DNA of 64,000 nucleotides from Brevibacillus brevis (GTDB taxonomy: Bacteria > Bacillota > Bacilli > Brevibacillales > Brevibacillaceae), in assembly GCF_031583145.1 (NCBI RefSeq), contig NZ_CP134050.1:1822501-1886500 (forward strand), given 5' to 3'. This document shows, in pieces, positions 8,141 to 16,291 of this stretch; positions within the stretch are counted from its first letter, which is position 1, and each line of letters begins with the position of its first letter. A model generated the notes under the pieces. That model had not been told where the DNA came from and searched no databases. It worked only from the letters and a program-made list of their open reading frames with translations. Made by a program: the position numbers and the translations under genes.

Positions 8141-8166
8141 AGGCTGCCTTTGTGGCAGCCTTTTTT
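8140..8166 (+). terminator. Terminator of the DUF2087 gene
   Basis: A nine-bp perfect stem (AAGGCTGCC with its complement), loop TTTGT, then TTTTTT. Confidence 0.88.
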
Positions 8167-8197
8167 CCGTAAAAAGGAGGGGGGAAATAAGAAGGTG

Positions 8198-8557
8198 CTA
8201 TCCGCTGGAAGGCTTGGCCTTGTCTTCTGCATCCTCGTCCCTGTGAACGCCATCGTCAAGCAGATGGAACCGCTCGAGCTGGTCCCGCAGCCCTTCGCGA
8301 AGCAAAATCTCTTTTTGCTTTTGGCCGATCAGATCATAATGGGGAAAGGGAGGGCGGTCGTGGATGTAGGCTGGATTCAATCCGTTTGCCAGGCACCATT
8401 CCGTCAGTGTGCGGCGATTCGCACACCCCACCTTGGTGACTGTCTTGATCCCGGGAAAGCGGGGATCGATCCAGTAATGGGTCAGATAGGCGATCTCTTC
8501 TCTCGTCACCGCTTCCTTCCAGCGATTCAGTTCTTCCCGTGTAATTCCAAAAGCCAC
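8198..8557 (-). CDS. Conserved-looking hypothetical protein, 119 residues
   Basis: A soluble, charged protein beginning with GTG at 8557; AAAAGGAT lies about ten bases upstream. Notable stretches are ITREELNRWKEAVTREEIAY, HYWIDPRFPGIKTVTKVGC and RRTLTEWCLANGLNP. The tail is acidic and polar. There is no signal peptide or membrane segment. I do not recognise the family. It has its own promoter at 8600-8608, separated from the gerQ unit by a terminator. Confidence 0.65.
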   Translation of the reverse strand: MAFGITREELNRWKEAVTREEIAYLTHYWIDPRFPGIKTVTKVGCANRRTLTEWCLANGLNPAYIHDRPPFPHYDLIGQKQKEILLREGLRDQLERFHLLDDGVHRDEDAEDKAKPSSG

Positions 8558-8599
8558 GTCGATTCATCCTTTTGCATTTGCATAGGGTCGGTTTTCCCT

Positions 8600-8608
8600 A
8601 TTATAGCA
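8600..8608 (-). promoter_or_regulatory. Extended -10 promoter of the 119-residue gene
   Basis: On the minus strand the sequence reads TGCTATAAT, a perfect extended -10, about 43 bases before the GTG start at 8557. Confidence 0.55.
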
Positions 8609-8622
8609 GAACAGGCAGACAC

Positions 8623-8667
8623 AAAAAGACAGACTCCCGGAGCGGTACAGAAGGGAGTCTGTCTTTT
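8623..8667 (-). terminator. Terminator of the cwlJ-gerQ unit
   Basis: A perfect stem of at least 12 bp (8627-8638 with 8653-8664), extended by A/T pairs on both sides, with a 14-base loop. On the minus strand it ends in a T-tract directly after gerQ. Confidence 0.85.
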
Positions 8668-8676
8668 CGCATGGCA

Positions 8677-9111
8677 TTACCGAATGCCTGGCGGAAGAGC
8701 AGGCGGGATGTAGTTCAGCTCTTCATCGGATGTGATGTAGTCCGTGTGTACCATGAGCAGCAAATAGCGTTTGCCTGTTTGCGGATCGCTGAGGATGATG
8801 TGGTCGCGTCCCGCAGTCTCCAGCACGCCTCGGAAAATTTTGGCGTTCCATTGGCTGTTGTTCTCAAACGTTTGATACACGGTGATGACTTTGCCGCGGT
8901 TCAAGCGCAAAATGTTTTCGATGTAAGACTCCTCGACGAATTGACCCGGGGCAAAAGGGACGCCGGGAATAGCCGAACCGCTGGGCTGCATGGGCACCAT
9001 CTGGGGCTGCTGCTGTTGCTGCTGTTGCTGCATCCCGAACGGATACTGGGTCGACGGGTACATGTCATATCCGTATTGCGGGTACGAAGGGTATGGCATT
9101 TGTTGACTCAT
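8677..9111 (-). CDS. gerQ: Spore coat protein GerQ
   Basis: A 144-residue protein with a Tyr/Pro/Gln-rich N-terminus including eight consecutive glutamines (about residues 28-35). The conserved C-terminal domain carries EESYIENILRLNRGKVITVY, the GerQ signature. In Bacillus subtilis GerQ sits in the inner coat, is needed to keep the CwlJ hydrolase in place, and is cross-linked by transglutaminase through lysines. The glutamine-rich head could take part in such cross-links (inference). ATG at 9111 follows AAAGGAG. It is the second gene after cwlJ, 29 bases downstream, the same order as in Bacillus. Confidence 0.93.
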   Translation of the reverse strand: MSQQMPYPSYPQYGYDMYPSTQYPFGMQQQQQQQQPQMVPMQPSGSAIPGVPFAPGQFVEESYIENILRLNRGKVITVYQTFENNSQWNAKIFRGVLETAGRDHIILSDPQTGKRYLLLMVHTDYITSDEELNYIPPALPPGIR

Positions 9112-9140
9112 GATGAACTCGCTCCTTTATCTAGCCTTCT

Positions 9141-9563
9141 CTAGTAGACGCGTGGACATTCTGACGGTTTTGGAACGAAGAAGCAGTGTGCTTTGTAGCG
9201 TCCGACATTTTGTTGATCCCACCAGGTTGGCGGACAGGCGCCTTGAGGGCGGAAAAACCATAAGGCATTGGTAGCGGGGTGTGTCCGTTCTCCGTTGATG
9301 ACGCGTCTGGCCAGACGCTTATCTTTTTCGCGGGCAGGTTGGTAGAAATACGACTTTTGTACCGATTCGTACCCGCCCGGAGATTGATACACCATGTCGC
9401 GCATAGTCCGGATGTTTTTAAAGTCCAGGCAATTGCCAAGAATCCGGTTTACTCCGACATTGCCGACCATCAGCATGCCAAGCTCGCCTTCACTTTCCGC
9501 TTCTGCCCGCAGCAATCGGGCCAGCAAATCCACATCGCTGGAGTTCGCTTTGATTACGGCCAT
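9141..9563 (-). CDS. cwlJ: Spore cortex-lytic cell wall hydrolase CwlJ
   Basis: A 140-residue hydrolase-2 domain protein with no signal peptide, the size of Bacillus CwlJ. Features include LLARLLRAEAESEGELGMLM (catalytic Glu region), GNVGVNRIL, and ATNALWFFRPQGACPPTWW near the C-terminus. CwlJ degrades spore cortex peptidoglycan during germination and depends on GerQ, encoded next. ATG at 9563 is chosen because GGAGGAGGAGGTG lies just upstream; the frame continues to 9668 without a ribosome site. A CATATATT at about 9600-9607 (minus strand) resembles the -10 of mother-cell sigma E, but no matching -35 is convincing. Confidence 0.93.
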   Translation of the reverse strand: MAVIKANSSDVDLLARLLRAEAESEGELGMLMVGNVGVNRILGNCLDFKNIRTMRDMVYQSPGGYESVQKSYFYQPAREKDKRLARRVINGERTHPATNALWFFRPQGACPPTWWDQQNVGRYKAHCFFVPKPSECPRVY

Positions 9564-9794
9564 TGCTTCACCTCCTCCTCCAAAACTGACAATACCAATA
9601 TATGGGCGGGAGTGTGATCGGTGATTGCCGGAAAGAATTTTTCCGGGCGGCTTGTCGGACGACGTCAAAAAGACGCAAGAAAGATCCGTTTTCGTTTTAT
9701 GGAAAAAATAAGAAAAACGGACTATGTTTGAAACGACGCCGCATATAGTAGATTTGTATTAATCAAATAATTCAGATAATTAGGAGGGATTGCC

Positions 9795-11924
9795 TTGACC
9801 GATGACAAAGCTCGATCAACATCCAAAGGGGGACATGCCCCATTGCTGCTGCGAATGTCCATCCTGTCAGCGCTCGCCCTGACAGCCGTACTGCCTTCGC
9901 AGGCACTGGCGGCCCCTGGCCAAATGGCAGGTTTTTCACCCGAAAAAGAGAAGTGGCAGCGCTCCTATGAAAAGGCGTTTGCGGGGATGGTGAGCAAGGA
10001 GTCCGTCGCCAAGTTCTCCAAAGACTTGAGCGTACGCCCTGGGGTCGTGGGTACCCCCGGAAATGCCGCCAACGTCGATTATGCGGTGCGGGAGCTGAAA
10101 AAAGCGGGACTCAAGCCGGAAGTGAAGACGTATGACGTGTACATGTCCGTACCGAAGAAAATTGCGGTCACCCAGACCTACCCACAGAAGCGGGAGCTCC
10201 AAGTCATGGAAAACCTGCCGAAAGGGACGCGCTATGCATCGGATGTCATTCCTGGCTACAACGCCTATTCGGCGTCCGGAACAGTCGAAGCGGAGATCGT
10301 CTATGCCAACTACGGAAGGCCGGAGGATTTTGCGGAGCTGGAGAAGCGGGGCATCTCCGTCGAAGGAAAAATCGTCATCACTCGCTACGGCGCCAATTTC
10401 CGTGGAGTGAAGCCGGAGCAAGCGGAAAAGCGCGGAGCGATCGGCATGCTCATCTACAGCGATCCGGCCGACGACGGATACAGCAAAGGAATTGTCTATC
10501 CCGACGGGCCGTGGCGACCGGCTGATGCGATTCAGCGCGGGAGCATTTTGTACATATTCCGTTATCCTGGCGATCCGCTGACTCCGGGCGAGCCATCGAC
10601 CGAGGGGACCAAACGTCTCGATCCCGCGGAAGCGGCGTCGCTGCCGGGAATTCCGACGACACCTCTGTCTTACGGCGAGGCACGCCCCCTGCTTGAGGCG
10701 ATGGAAGGGGAAGAGGCTCCCGCTTCCTGGCAAGGCGGCTTGCCGTTCACCTACAAAATTGGCCCTGGAAAGACCAAAGTGCGGATCGATTTGAATATCG
10801 AGTACAAGAATCAGCCTGTCAACGACGTGATCGTGCGCATACCGGGAGCCAAGCATCCCGAGCAAACCGTGGTGATCGGCGCCCATCGCGATGCGTGGGC
10901 ATACGGGACCAGCGACAATACGTCGGGCTGGACGACGACGCTGGAGATCGCTCGCGTGCTGGGGGAAATGGTGAAGAAGGGCTGGCAGCCGGATCGGACC
11001 ATCGTGCTGGCGGGTTGGGATGGTGAGGAGTACGGGCTGCTGGGCTCCGTGGAATGGGCGGAAGAACATCGAAAAGAACTGACGGAAAATGCAGTCGCGT
11101 ATATCAACATGGATGGAACGGGCGGCCAGTTCTTCGGTGCAGGCGGGGTACCGTCACTGAAGCAATTGATTTACGACGTCACCAAGGAAGTGAAGGAACC
11201 GAGAAGCGGATCTTCCATTTACGATGACTGGTTCGTGCGTTCCGGCCGCAAAGAGCCTTCCGTCGAGCAGCTCGGCAGCGGCTCGGACTACACCCCGTTT
11301 ATTCAACACCTGGGCATTCCTTCCATGGATTTGGGATTCGGCGTGTCGGGCGGACTTTATCACAGCGCCTACGACAATCAGGATCTGATGGACCGCTTCA
11401 TCGATCCCGGCTACGAGCACCAGGCAGCGGGCTCCCAGCTCGTGGGCATCGCGGCTTTGCGTCTGGCGAACGCCGAGGTCATCCCGCTCCAATACTCCGC
11501 ATACGCTGCGGACGTCGTGAGCTTGCTGGAAGAGTTCGCCTCGAAGGGGACGCTAGGCGTAGATTTGGCTTTGGTGATCGCACAAGCGCGCGAATGGCAA
11601 GCCGCATCCACTGAGCTGGAATCGCTGGCCCAGCGAATGATTGCGGATGGCGTGACAGCGGAGGAGCAAAGCCGATTGGAGCAGGTCAATCAAGCCCTGA
11701 TGAAGCAGGAGCGCGATCTGATCGTATCGGAAGGGCTGCCCAGCCGACCTTGGTACAAGCACCAGATCTGGGCGCCGGGACTGACGACCGGCTATGCGGC
11801 ACAGCCGCTGCCAGCCCTGGCGGAAGCGGTACAGGCAGGGGATGCTGCAGCGGTCAAACAGGCAGCCGACCGTCTAGCTGCCGTCTTGAAAAAAGCGACG
11901 GAGACGGCCCGGGCGGCTCAATAG
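9795..11924 (+). CDS. Secreted M28 family zinc peptidase with PA domain, glutamate carboxypeptidase II-like
   Basis: A 709-residue protein with a Sec signal (hydrophobic core about 20-37, likely cut after SQALA). A PA domain spans about 150-280. The peptidase core has the full M28B zinc set: H364 (in AHRDAW), D374, catalytic E411 with E412 (GWDGEEYGLLGS), D440 (YINMDG) and H523 (YHSAYD). A C-terminal helical domain (about 560-705) matches the transferrin-receptor-like dimerisation region. Such enzymes remove C-terminal acidic residues or N-terminal amino acids from peptides outside the cell. The start is TTG at 9795 after TAGGAGGGA. It is a single-gene unit with a terminator shared with yqaA. 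Confidence 0.9.
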   Translation: MTDDKARSTSKGGHAPLLLRMSILSALALTAVLPSQALAAPGQMAGFSPEKEKWQRSYEKAFAGMVSKESVAKFSKDLSVRPGVVGTPGNAANVDYAVRELKKAGLKPEVKTYDVYMSVPKKIAVTQTYPQKRELQVMENLPKGTRYASDVIPGYNAYSASGTVEAEIVYANYGRPEDFAELEKRGISVEGKIVITRYGANFRGVKPEQAEKRGAIGMLIYSDPADDGYSKGIVYPDGPWRPADAIQRGSILYIFRYPGDPLTPGEPSTEGTKRLDPAEAASLPGIPTTPLSYGEARPLLEAMEGEEAPASWQGGLPFTYKIGPGKTKVRIDLNIEYKNQPVNDVIVRIPGAKHPEQTVVIGAHRDAWAYGTSDNTSGWTTTLEIARVLGEMVKKGWQPDRTIVLAGWDGEEYGLLGSVEWAEEHRKELTENAVAYINMDGTGGQFFGAGGVPSLKQLIYDVTKEVKEPRSGSSIYDDWFVRSGRKEPSVEQLGSGSDYTPFIQHLGIPSMDLGFGVSGGLYHSAYDNQDLMDRFIDPGYEHQAAGSQLVGIAALRLANAEVIPLQYSAYAADVVSLLEEFASKGTLGVDLALVIAQAREWQAASTELESLAQRMIADGVTAEEQSRLEQVNQALMKQERDLIVSEGLPSRPWYKHQIWAPGLTTGYAAQPLPALAEAVQAGDAAAVKQAADRLAAVLKKATETARAAQ

Positions 11925-11967
11925 GAAAAAGCGTCCATCCGCATCAGGCGGCTTGGACGCTTTTTTT
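11924..11967. terminator. Bidirectional terminator between the M28 peptidase and the YqaA-like gene
   Basis: AAAAAGCGTCCA and its complement flank an inner small stem; T-tracts lie on both strands. It serves both converging genes. Confidence 0.88.
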
Positions 11968-11991
11968 ACGGCTGCACGTCACGGGCATCGG

Positions 11992-12558
11992 TCACGAATA
12001 CCGCTTCCTGCGTTTCTTCCAGATGACCCAGGCAATGGCGACCAGTGCGCCAATTCCTAAAATGGTGACTTCCAAATATTCGTCGAGAAGAATTTTGGCA
12101 TGTTTTCCGTAAAAGTGAAACAGCGTGCCGATCAGAAAAAATTTCAATCCCCGCCCAATGATGGCGAAGAACATCAGCTTGGTCAGCGAGTAGTTGAAAA
12201 CGCCGCTCAGCACGGTAAATACCTTGAAGGGGATGGGCGTAAAGGCGCCGATCAAGACAGCGGCATCCCCGTTTTTGGCAAACTGCTCCGTTGCCAGAGT
12301 CGTCCATTTGTCGGGAAGCAGCTTGCGCAACAGTGGTTTTCCCAGCCATTTTCCCAGCATGTAGCCGATCGGTGCGCCGAGGATGGAAGCCGTAAAAGCG
12401 ACAGTCGCATACCGCAGGGCGGAGGCGGGATCGAGCAGGCTCATTGCAATCTGCATAAAAAAAGGCGGGATTGGACTGATAAACGAGTCCAGGAATGCCA
12501 TGCCGAAGAGTCCCCATATTCCGTAATGCATAAAAAGTTGCGTGATTTGTTCCAGCAT
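11992..12558 (-). CDS. YqaA/DedA family membrane protein (VTT domain)
   Basis: A 188-residue membrane protein of the SNARE-associated/VTT family. Typical features are the re-entrant motif FISPIPPFFMQIAM, GAPIGYMLGKWLGK, and the second half-helix GAFTPIPFKVFTVLSG with the GRGLKFFLIG arginine. DedA-type proteins help move lipid carriers such as undecaprenyl phosphate across the membrane; the role of the YqaA branch is less clear. The ribosome site GAGGAG touches an ATG at 12564, so the ATG at 12558, six bases further on, is the better start. The tail is basic (KKRRKR). Confidence 0.85.
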   Translation of the reverse strand: MLEQITQLFMHYGIWGLFGMAFLDSFISPIPPFFMQIAMSLLDPASALRYATVAFTASILGAPIGYMLGKWLGKPLLRKLLPDKWTTLATEQFAKNGDAAVLIGAFTPIPFKVFTVLSGVFNYSLTKLMFFAIIGRGLKFFLIGTLFHFYGKHAKILLDEYLEVTILGIGALVAIAWVIWKKRRKRYS

Positions 12559-12590
12559 GGGCATCTCCTCACGAAATTTCCTATCTTGCC

Positions 12591-12596
12591 ATTATA
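12591..12596 (-). promoter_or_regulatory. -10 element of the YqaA-like gene
   Basis: A perfect TATAAT on the minus strand, about 33 bases before the start. No convincing -35 was found. Confidence 0.4.
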
Positions 12597-12742
12597 CAGG
12601 AAAGATTCAGGTTTCAGTAGTTAAGATATGCCGGATTGTCCAAACTCAGCACCAGCTTCTAGGACCGGACACTTTCGGACATACTGTTAGAGATTTTCCA
12701 ATTCCTTTCCGTATACGCGAGAAAAAGGAGGAGCAAACACTG

Positions 12743-13624
12743 ATGCATACCCATCCGTACGGAGCGCACGAAGTGATCGAACTGCATGAAGTGCTGAACG
12801 GAGCGATAGACGCCATCAATACCGCTTATTTGTACGCTCCGTTCATTCGCGACCCCGAGCTCATGCAGGTGGCACACCACCAGTTGCAGTTCATGCAGGG
12901 AGAGTACAATAGTCTGGTCTACACGGTACAAGGCCTGGGAGCAGGGGAGCAGCTCGCCTATCGCCCTGTCCGCACGTTCCCGACGGCAGGCATCGCGCAG
13001 GCGTTTTCCCCGCAAGCGGGCGTGCCCCAGCCAAATCCCGGAGGTATGGATGACCGGGATGTTGCTTCCGTGTTGCTTTCCCTGCACAAAAACGGTGCCA
13101 AATTGAAAATGGCGGCGGCGCTGGAGGCCGGCCACCCGCAAATCCGCGACCTGCTCTTGCAAGGGGCGGTCAACTGCGCCCACCAGGCGTACGAAGTGTG
13201 GGGATACATGCAGCGCAAAGGGTACTACATGTGGGCTGCGATGCCGGAAGCTGCGAACGCGCAGCTCCTGCGAGGCTATCAACCGTTGCGGTCACCGGGG
13301 GAAGCCGCTCAGCAGCCGGCGAAAGCCGTCCCGGCGGAGTCGGCCGCGGAGAAAAACCCCGTTTCCGCCCAACTCATGCGGGAAGCCGCTGGACCGGGGA
13401 GAGTGGAGCCCATGGAACAGCCCCTTACTCCCGTCAATGCCGCTCCCGCTTTTTCTCCTTCCTCCTACCGGCAAGAGTACGAAGGAACAGAGGGTACTTC
13501 GTTGGCTGCAGAGGCCGTTCAGACCCAAGGAGTAGAGATGGACGGAGCCATCTACCAGCAAACGGAAGGAAAACAGACCCGGAGTCGCAAAAAAAATCCG
13601 ATTTCCGATTCTCCCCTTGGTTAA
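12743..13624 (+). CDS. CotF-type spore coat protein
   Basis: A 293-residue protein. The N-terminal part (about residues 8-75) is helical and carries HEVLNGAIDAINTAYLYAPF, and a second helical block (about 110-170) carries DVASVLLSLHKNGAKLKMAA and HQAYEVWGYMQRKGYYMWAA, both typical of coat F domains. The last 120 residues are low-complexity, rich in Pro, Ala, Glu and Gln. CotF proteins are structural coat components made in the mother cell. ATG at 12743 follows AAAAAGGAGGAG. The frame remains open upstream to 12542 but that part is not coat-like. It is longer than B. subtilis CotF because of the tail. Confidence 0.8.
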   Translation: MHTHPYGAHEVIELHEVLNGAIDAINTAYLYAPFIRDPELMQVAHHQLQFMQGEYNSLVYTVQGLGAGEQLAYRPVRTFPTAGIAQAFSPQAGVPQPNPGGMDDRDVASVLLSLHKNGAKLKMAAALEAGHPQIRDLLLQGAVNCAHQAYEVWGYMQRKGYYMWAAMPEAANAQLLRGYQPLRSPGEAAQQPAKAVPAESAAEKNPVSAQLMREAAGPGRVEPMEQPLTPVNAAPAFSPSSYRQEYEGTEGTSLAAEAVQTQGVEMDGAIYQQTEGKQTRSRKKNPISDSPLG

Positions 13625-13641
13625 TAAGTCCCGTTTTTTCG

Positions 13642-13671
13642 TTGACGGTAGGAAAGATTATCCACTACTAT
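13642..13671 (+). promoter_or_regulatory. SigA promoter of the 72-residue gene
   Basis: TTGACG (13642-13647), 18-bp spacer, TACTAT (13666-13671). Confidence 0.5.
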
Positions 13672-13709
13672 AAAGAAAGATAGAGGACATACAACCGTGG
13701 GAGGGGCAC

Positions 13710-13928
13710 ATGAAAACGCTGGGTTCGGGGAAAGTCACCTTTTATGCACCGGATGGCACCCATTTGCAGTTGACGGGAGAAATTGACGTGCGCGGAGATC
13801 GCGTCTCTGTGACGGAAATCATCTACTTTAACGGACAGCCGAATGGTGCACGGGAGACGAATCTTCCGCTTGCGCAAACGGTTATTTACTGGGAACCGGA
13901 AGTTTACGAGCAAATCGGATTCGAATAA
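13710..13928 (+). CDS. Small hypothetical protein, 72 residues
   Basis: A soluble, beta-rich-looking protein starting MKTLGSGKVTFYAPDGTHLQ and ending acidic (EVYEQIGFE). No signal peptide, cysteine pair or known motif is visible and I do not recognise it. GTGGGAGGGG precedes the ATG at 13710, a promoter lies at 13642-13671 and a strong terminator follows, so it is very likely a real single-gene unit. The alternating polar/hydrophobic pattern would suit a small beta barrel (inference). Confidence 0.7.
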   Translation: MKTLGSGKVTFYAPDGTHLQLTGEIDVRGDRVSVTEIIYFNGQPNGARETNLPLAQTVIYWEPEVYEQIGFE

Positions 13929-13947
13929 GACAGGGATTCCTGAACAG

Positions 13948-13980
13948 ACAACCTTGCCTCAAGGCAGGGTTGTTTTTTTT
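13948..13980 (+). terminator. Terminator of the 72-residue gene
   Basis: An 11-bp stem (13948-13958 with 13963-13973, one wobble), loop TCAA, then eight T. Confidence 0.88.
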
Positions 13981-14044
13981 GTAAGGCGCTATGTAAGTTT
14001 TTACACGCTTTGCACCCCCGGTTATAGCCGGGGTGGTCCAAGTG

Positions 14045-14053
14045 TGTTATCAT
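14045..14053 (+). promoter_or_regulatory. Extended -10 promoter of mqnC
   Basis: TGT followed by TATCAT. A GC-rich inverted repeat (CCCCCGG / CCGGGG, about 14013-14032) occupies the place of the -35 region and could be an operator. Confidence 0.4.
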
Positions 14054-14092
14054 GTGGAGTGGAATTTACGTAGGAAACAAGGAGTGATCCTT

Positions 14093-15199
14093 ATGATCGA
14101 CAGCATTTTGGAGCGGGCACTCGCAGGCGAACGCCTGGGCCTGGAGGATGGCTTGGCCTTGTTTGCAAGCGATCAGATTGAAAAGATGGGGCACTACGCC
14201 AACCTGATCATGCAGAAGCACCATCCGGACCCGATCGCGACCTTTGTCATCAGCCGAAATATCAACTACACCAACATTTGTGACACGTATTGCCGTTTTT
14301 GCGCTTTTTATCGTCCGCCTGGATCTTCCGAAGGATACGTTCTCCCCAGAGAAACCATTTTCCAAAAAATTCAGGAGACCGTCGACGTGGGCGGGACGGA
14401 AATCTTGATGCAGGGCGGCACCAATCCCGATTTGCCGCTCGAGTATTACACGGATCTGCTGCGTGCCATCAAAGAGCGCTTTCCGAACATCACCATGCAC
14501 TCCCTGTCCGTGGCAGAGGTCATGAAAATTGCCGAGATTTCGAAGATGTCGGTAGAAGATGTACTGCGTGAACTGAAGGCAGCCGGACTGGACTCGCTGC
14601 CGGGAGCCGGAGGAGAAATTTTGGACGACCGCACCCGTCGCAAGATTTCCCGGTTGAAGGGCTCGTGGAAAGATTGGATCGATACCCAAAAAGCAGCCCA
14701 CCGCGCCGGATTGCCAGGTACCGCGACGATGGTTATCGGTTTTGGCGAGGAAATGGAGGAGCGCGTTCTTTCCCTGCTGCGCATCCGCGAAGCACAGGAT
14801 GAGACGCACGGCTTCAAGGCATTCATCGTCTGGACGTTCCAGCCTGACAACACCAACATGAAGGCGGTCAACAACACGCCTGAGGAGTATCTGAAGACGC
14901 TGGCGATCAGCCGTCTGATGCTCGACAACGTGGAAAACTTCCAATCCTCCTGGGTGACGATGGGCCCAGAATACGGCCAGCTGTCCCTGTCTTACGGGGC
15001 GAACGACTTCGGTCAGACGATGATGGAAGAAAACGTCGTATCGGCCGCTGCATGTACGTACAAGGTCAATACGAACCAAATCCTTGAGCTGATCCGCGGG
15101 GCCGGCAAAATCCCTGCGCAGCGCAACACCCAGTACGACATCCTGCGCGTCTTCAAGGACGGCGAGATGGCGGAGAAAGATTTCGTCATGCAGAACTAA
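14093..15199 (+). CDS. mqnC: Cyclic dehypoxanthinyl futalosine synthase MqnC
   Basis: A 368-residue radical SAM enzyme. The cluster motif CDTYCRFC provides C63, C67 and C70. MQGGTNPDLPLEYYTDLLRA and SLPGAGGEILDD are typical of MqnC rather than the paralogous MqnE. It cyclises dehypoxanthine futalosine in the futalosine route to menaquinone, using S-adenosylmethionine and a 4Fe-4S cluster. The other mqn genes are not in this window. ATG at 14093 is chosen for the AAGGAGTGATC site; the frame is open a little further upstream without a ribosome site. Its presence suggests this organism does not rely on the classical MenFDHCEB route (inference). Confidence 0.92.
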   Translation: MIDSILERALAGERLGLEDGLALFASDQIEKMGHYANLIMQKHHPDPIATFVISRNINYTNICDTYCRFCAFYRPPGSSEGYVLPRETIFQKIQETVDVGGTEILMQGGTNPDLPLEYYTDLLRAIKERFPNITMHSLSVAEVMKIAEISKMSVEDVLRELKAAGLDSLPGAGGEILDDRTRRKISRLKGSWKDWIDTQKAAHRAGLPGTATMVIGFGEEMEERVLSLLRIREAQDETHGFKAFIVWTFQPDNTNMKAVNNTPEEYLKTLAISRLMLDNVENFQSSWVTMGPEYGQLSLSYGANDFGQTMMEENVVSAAACTYKVNTNQILELIRGAGKIPAQRNTQYDILRVFKDGEMAEKDFVMQN

Positions 15200-15220
15200 C
15201 CAGCTAAAGAGCAGGATGCC

Positions 15221-15275
15221 AGCACGCTTCTCGATCGTGATTTCCTCGGAGATCCCGATAGACGAGCGTGCTTTC
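15221..15275 (+). terminator. Possible terminator of mqnC
   Basis: AGCACGCT (15221-15228) pairs with AGCGTGCT (15265-15272), with a further partly paired inner stem, then TTCTTATCTT. Confidence 0.45.
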
Positions 15276-15305
15276 TTATCTTCCTTTGTTTCCAACCGTT
15301 TAAAA

Positions 15306-15333
15306 GTATATCGCTCCCCCGTGGACATATACT
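15306..15333 (+). promoter_or_regulatory. Sigma E-like (mother-cell) promoter of ytxC
   Basis: GTATAT (15306-15311), a 14-bp spacer and CATATACT (15326-15333) resemble the sigma E consensus of Bacillus, whose -10 is close to CATACAnT. The position, about 30 bases before the start, fits a sporulation gene. Confidence 0.5.
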
Positions 15334-15363
15334 GTAACTACAATTGCGGTTGGGGGGATGGTT

Positions 15364-16284
15364 ATGCAGACGTTCCGCGTATTGCTGGAGAATGTCCCTG
15401 CGCATTGTGGCACGTATCGCGCCATCTTGCAAGAGATGACGGAACGGGTCAACACTGCACCGGTGCGCATTACATACAAGGAGCAGGAACAGGACGAATA
15501 CCGCCTGTTCCACTTTCAGAGCTGGTGCGAAGAGGAATACGATGCGCAGACCATTGATTGGGCCAGAGCCTTTGTCGCATTGACCTTGGCCGAATGGATC
15601 ATGCAGGTCAAGGAACCGGAGATCGTAGAGGAGATGGCGGCTGATTTGCTTGAGGCCGAGCAGCTGGAAGAAGAATGGGCCGACATCCTCCCGTATGTGA
15701 CGAGAAGCTGCCAGGAGCATGAACCCGATGGCAGGGAGCTGTTTGCGGCGACGACCCGCAAGGCAAACGTATACCGCAAAGCTTTCACGTTTTTGGAGCA
15801 GGAGCGGACGATCAACGTTCTCGGATTTGTCCGTTTTCGTTTGCAGGATCACTGGAATGAGCTGTTCGAGCTCGTCGAGTCGGGAATTGACGATTATCTG
15901 GAAGACAAGCAATACCAGGAATTTGTCGAGCTGCTGCGATACTTCATCGCGGTTCAGGAAACCAAGCAGGAAGTAGTGCACGTCGTTCCTAGTGTGGACA
16001 AACCTTTCCATCTCTATGACAAAAAAGGGGAGCGGCTTTGGCTCGACCAGCTGGATGTCGTACTCAGCATGGACGAACAAAAATGCCGGGACGAGGATTA
16101 TTTGATCAGCGCGCTGGTGACGCTCGCACCGGAGACGATCGTGCTGCATCTTGCGTCAGACAGGCCTGGGCTGATTCAGACGATCCGCAGCATTTTCGAA
16201 AGCAGGCTGAGCACCTGCCAGTCTTGTCCTCTCTGTTTGACAAGCAGACGTCTACTTGACGTGCACAATCCCACTAAACTATAA
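15364..16284 (+). CDS. ytxC: Sporulation protein YtxC
   Basis: A 306-residue soluble protein with long acidic helices, for example EPEIVEEMAADLLEAEQLEE, and a tail containing the cysteine pair CQSCPLC. The size, composition and position directly upstream of thrS match YtxC, whose molecular role is unknown but which belongs to the sporulation set. The ATG at 15358 touches the GGGGGG ribosome site, so ATG at 15364 is preferred. The stop codon lies within the -10 box of the thrS promoter. A sigma E-like promoter precedes it. Confidence 0.82.
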   Translation: MQTFRVLLENVPAHCGTYRAILQEMTERVNTAPVRITYKEQEQDEYRLFHFQSWCEEEYDAQTIDWARAFVALTLAEWIMQVKEPEIVEEMAADLLEAEQLEEEWADILPYVTRSCQEHEPDGRELFAATTRKANVYRKAFTFLEQERTINVLGFVRFRLQDHWNELFELVESGIDDYLEDKQYQEFVELLRYFIAVQETKQEVVHVVPSVDKPFHLYDKKGERLWLDQLDVVLSMDEQKCRDEDYLISALVTLAPETIVLHLASDRPGLIQTIRSIFESRLSTCQSCPLCLTSRRLLDVHNPTKL

Positions 16285-16285
16285 T
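16256..16285 (+). promoter_or_regulatory. SigA promoter of thrS
   Basis: TTGACG (16256-16261), 18-bp spacer and perfect TATAAT (16280-16285). The ytxC stop codon is inside the -10 box. Confidence 0.75.
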
Positions 16286-16291
16286 AGCATC

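Noticed and set aside
8677..9144. CTG/CAG-like run near 9000 as an expandable repeat
   Set aside because: It encodes the glutamine run of GerQ with mixed CAG/CAA codons; nothing beyond coding low complexity is needed.
12660..12700. Sigma K promoter of the CotF-type gene (CATACTGT at 12680)
   Set aside because: The -10-like element is acceptable but no -35 element lies at the proper distance.
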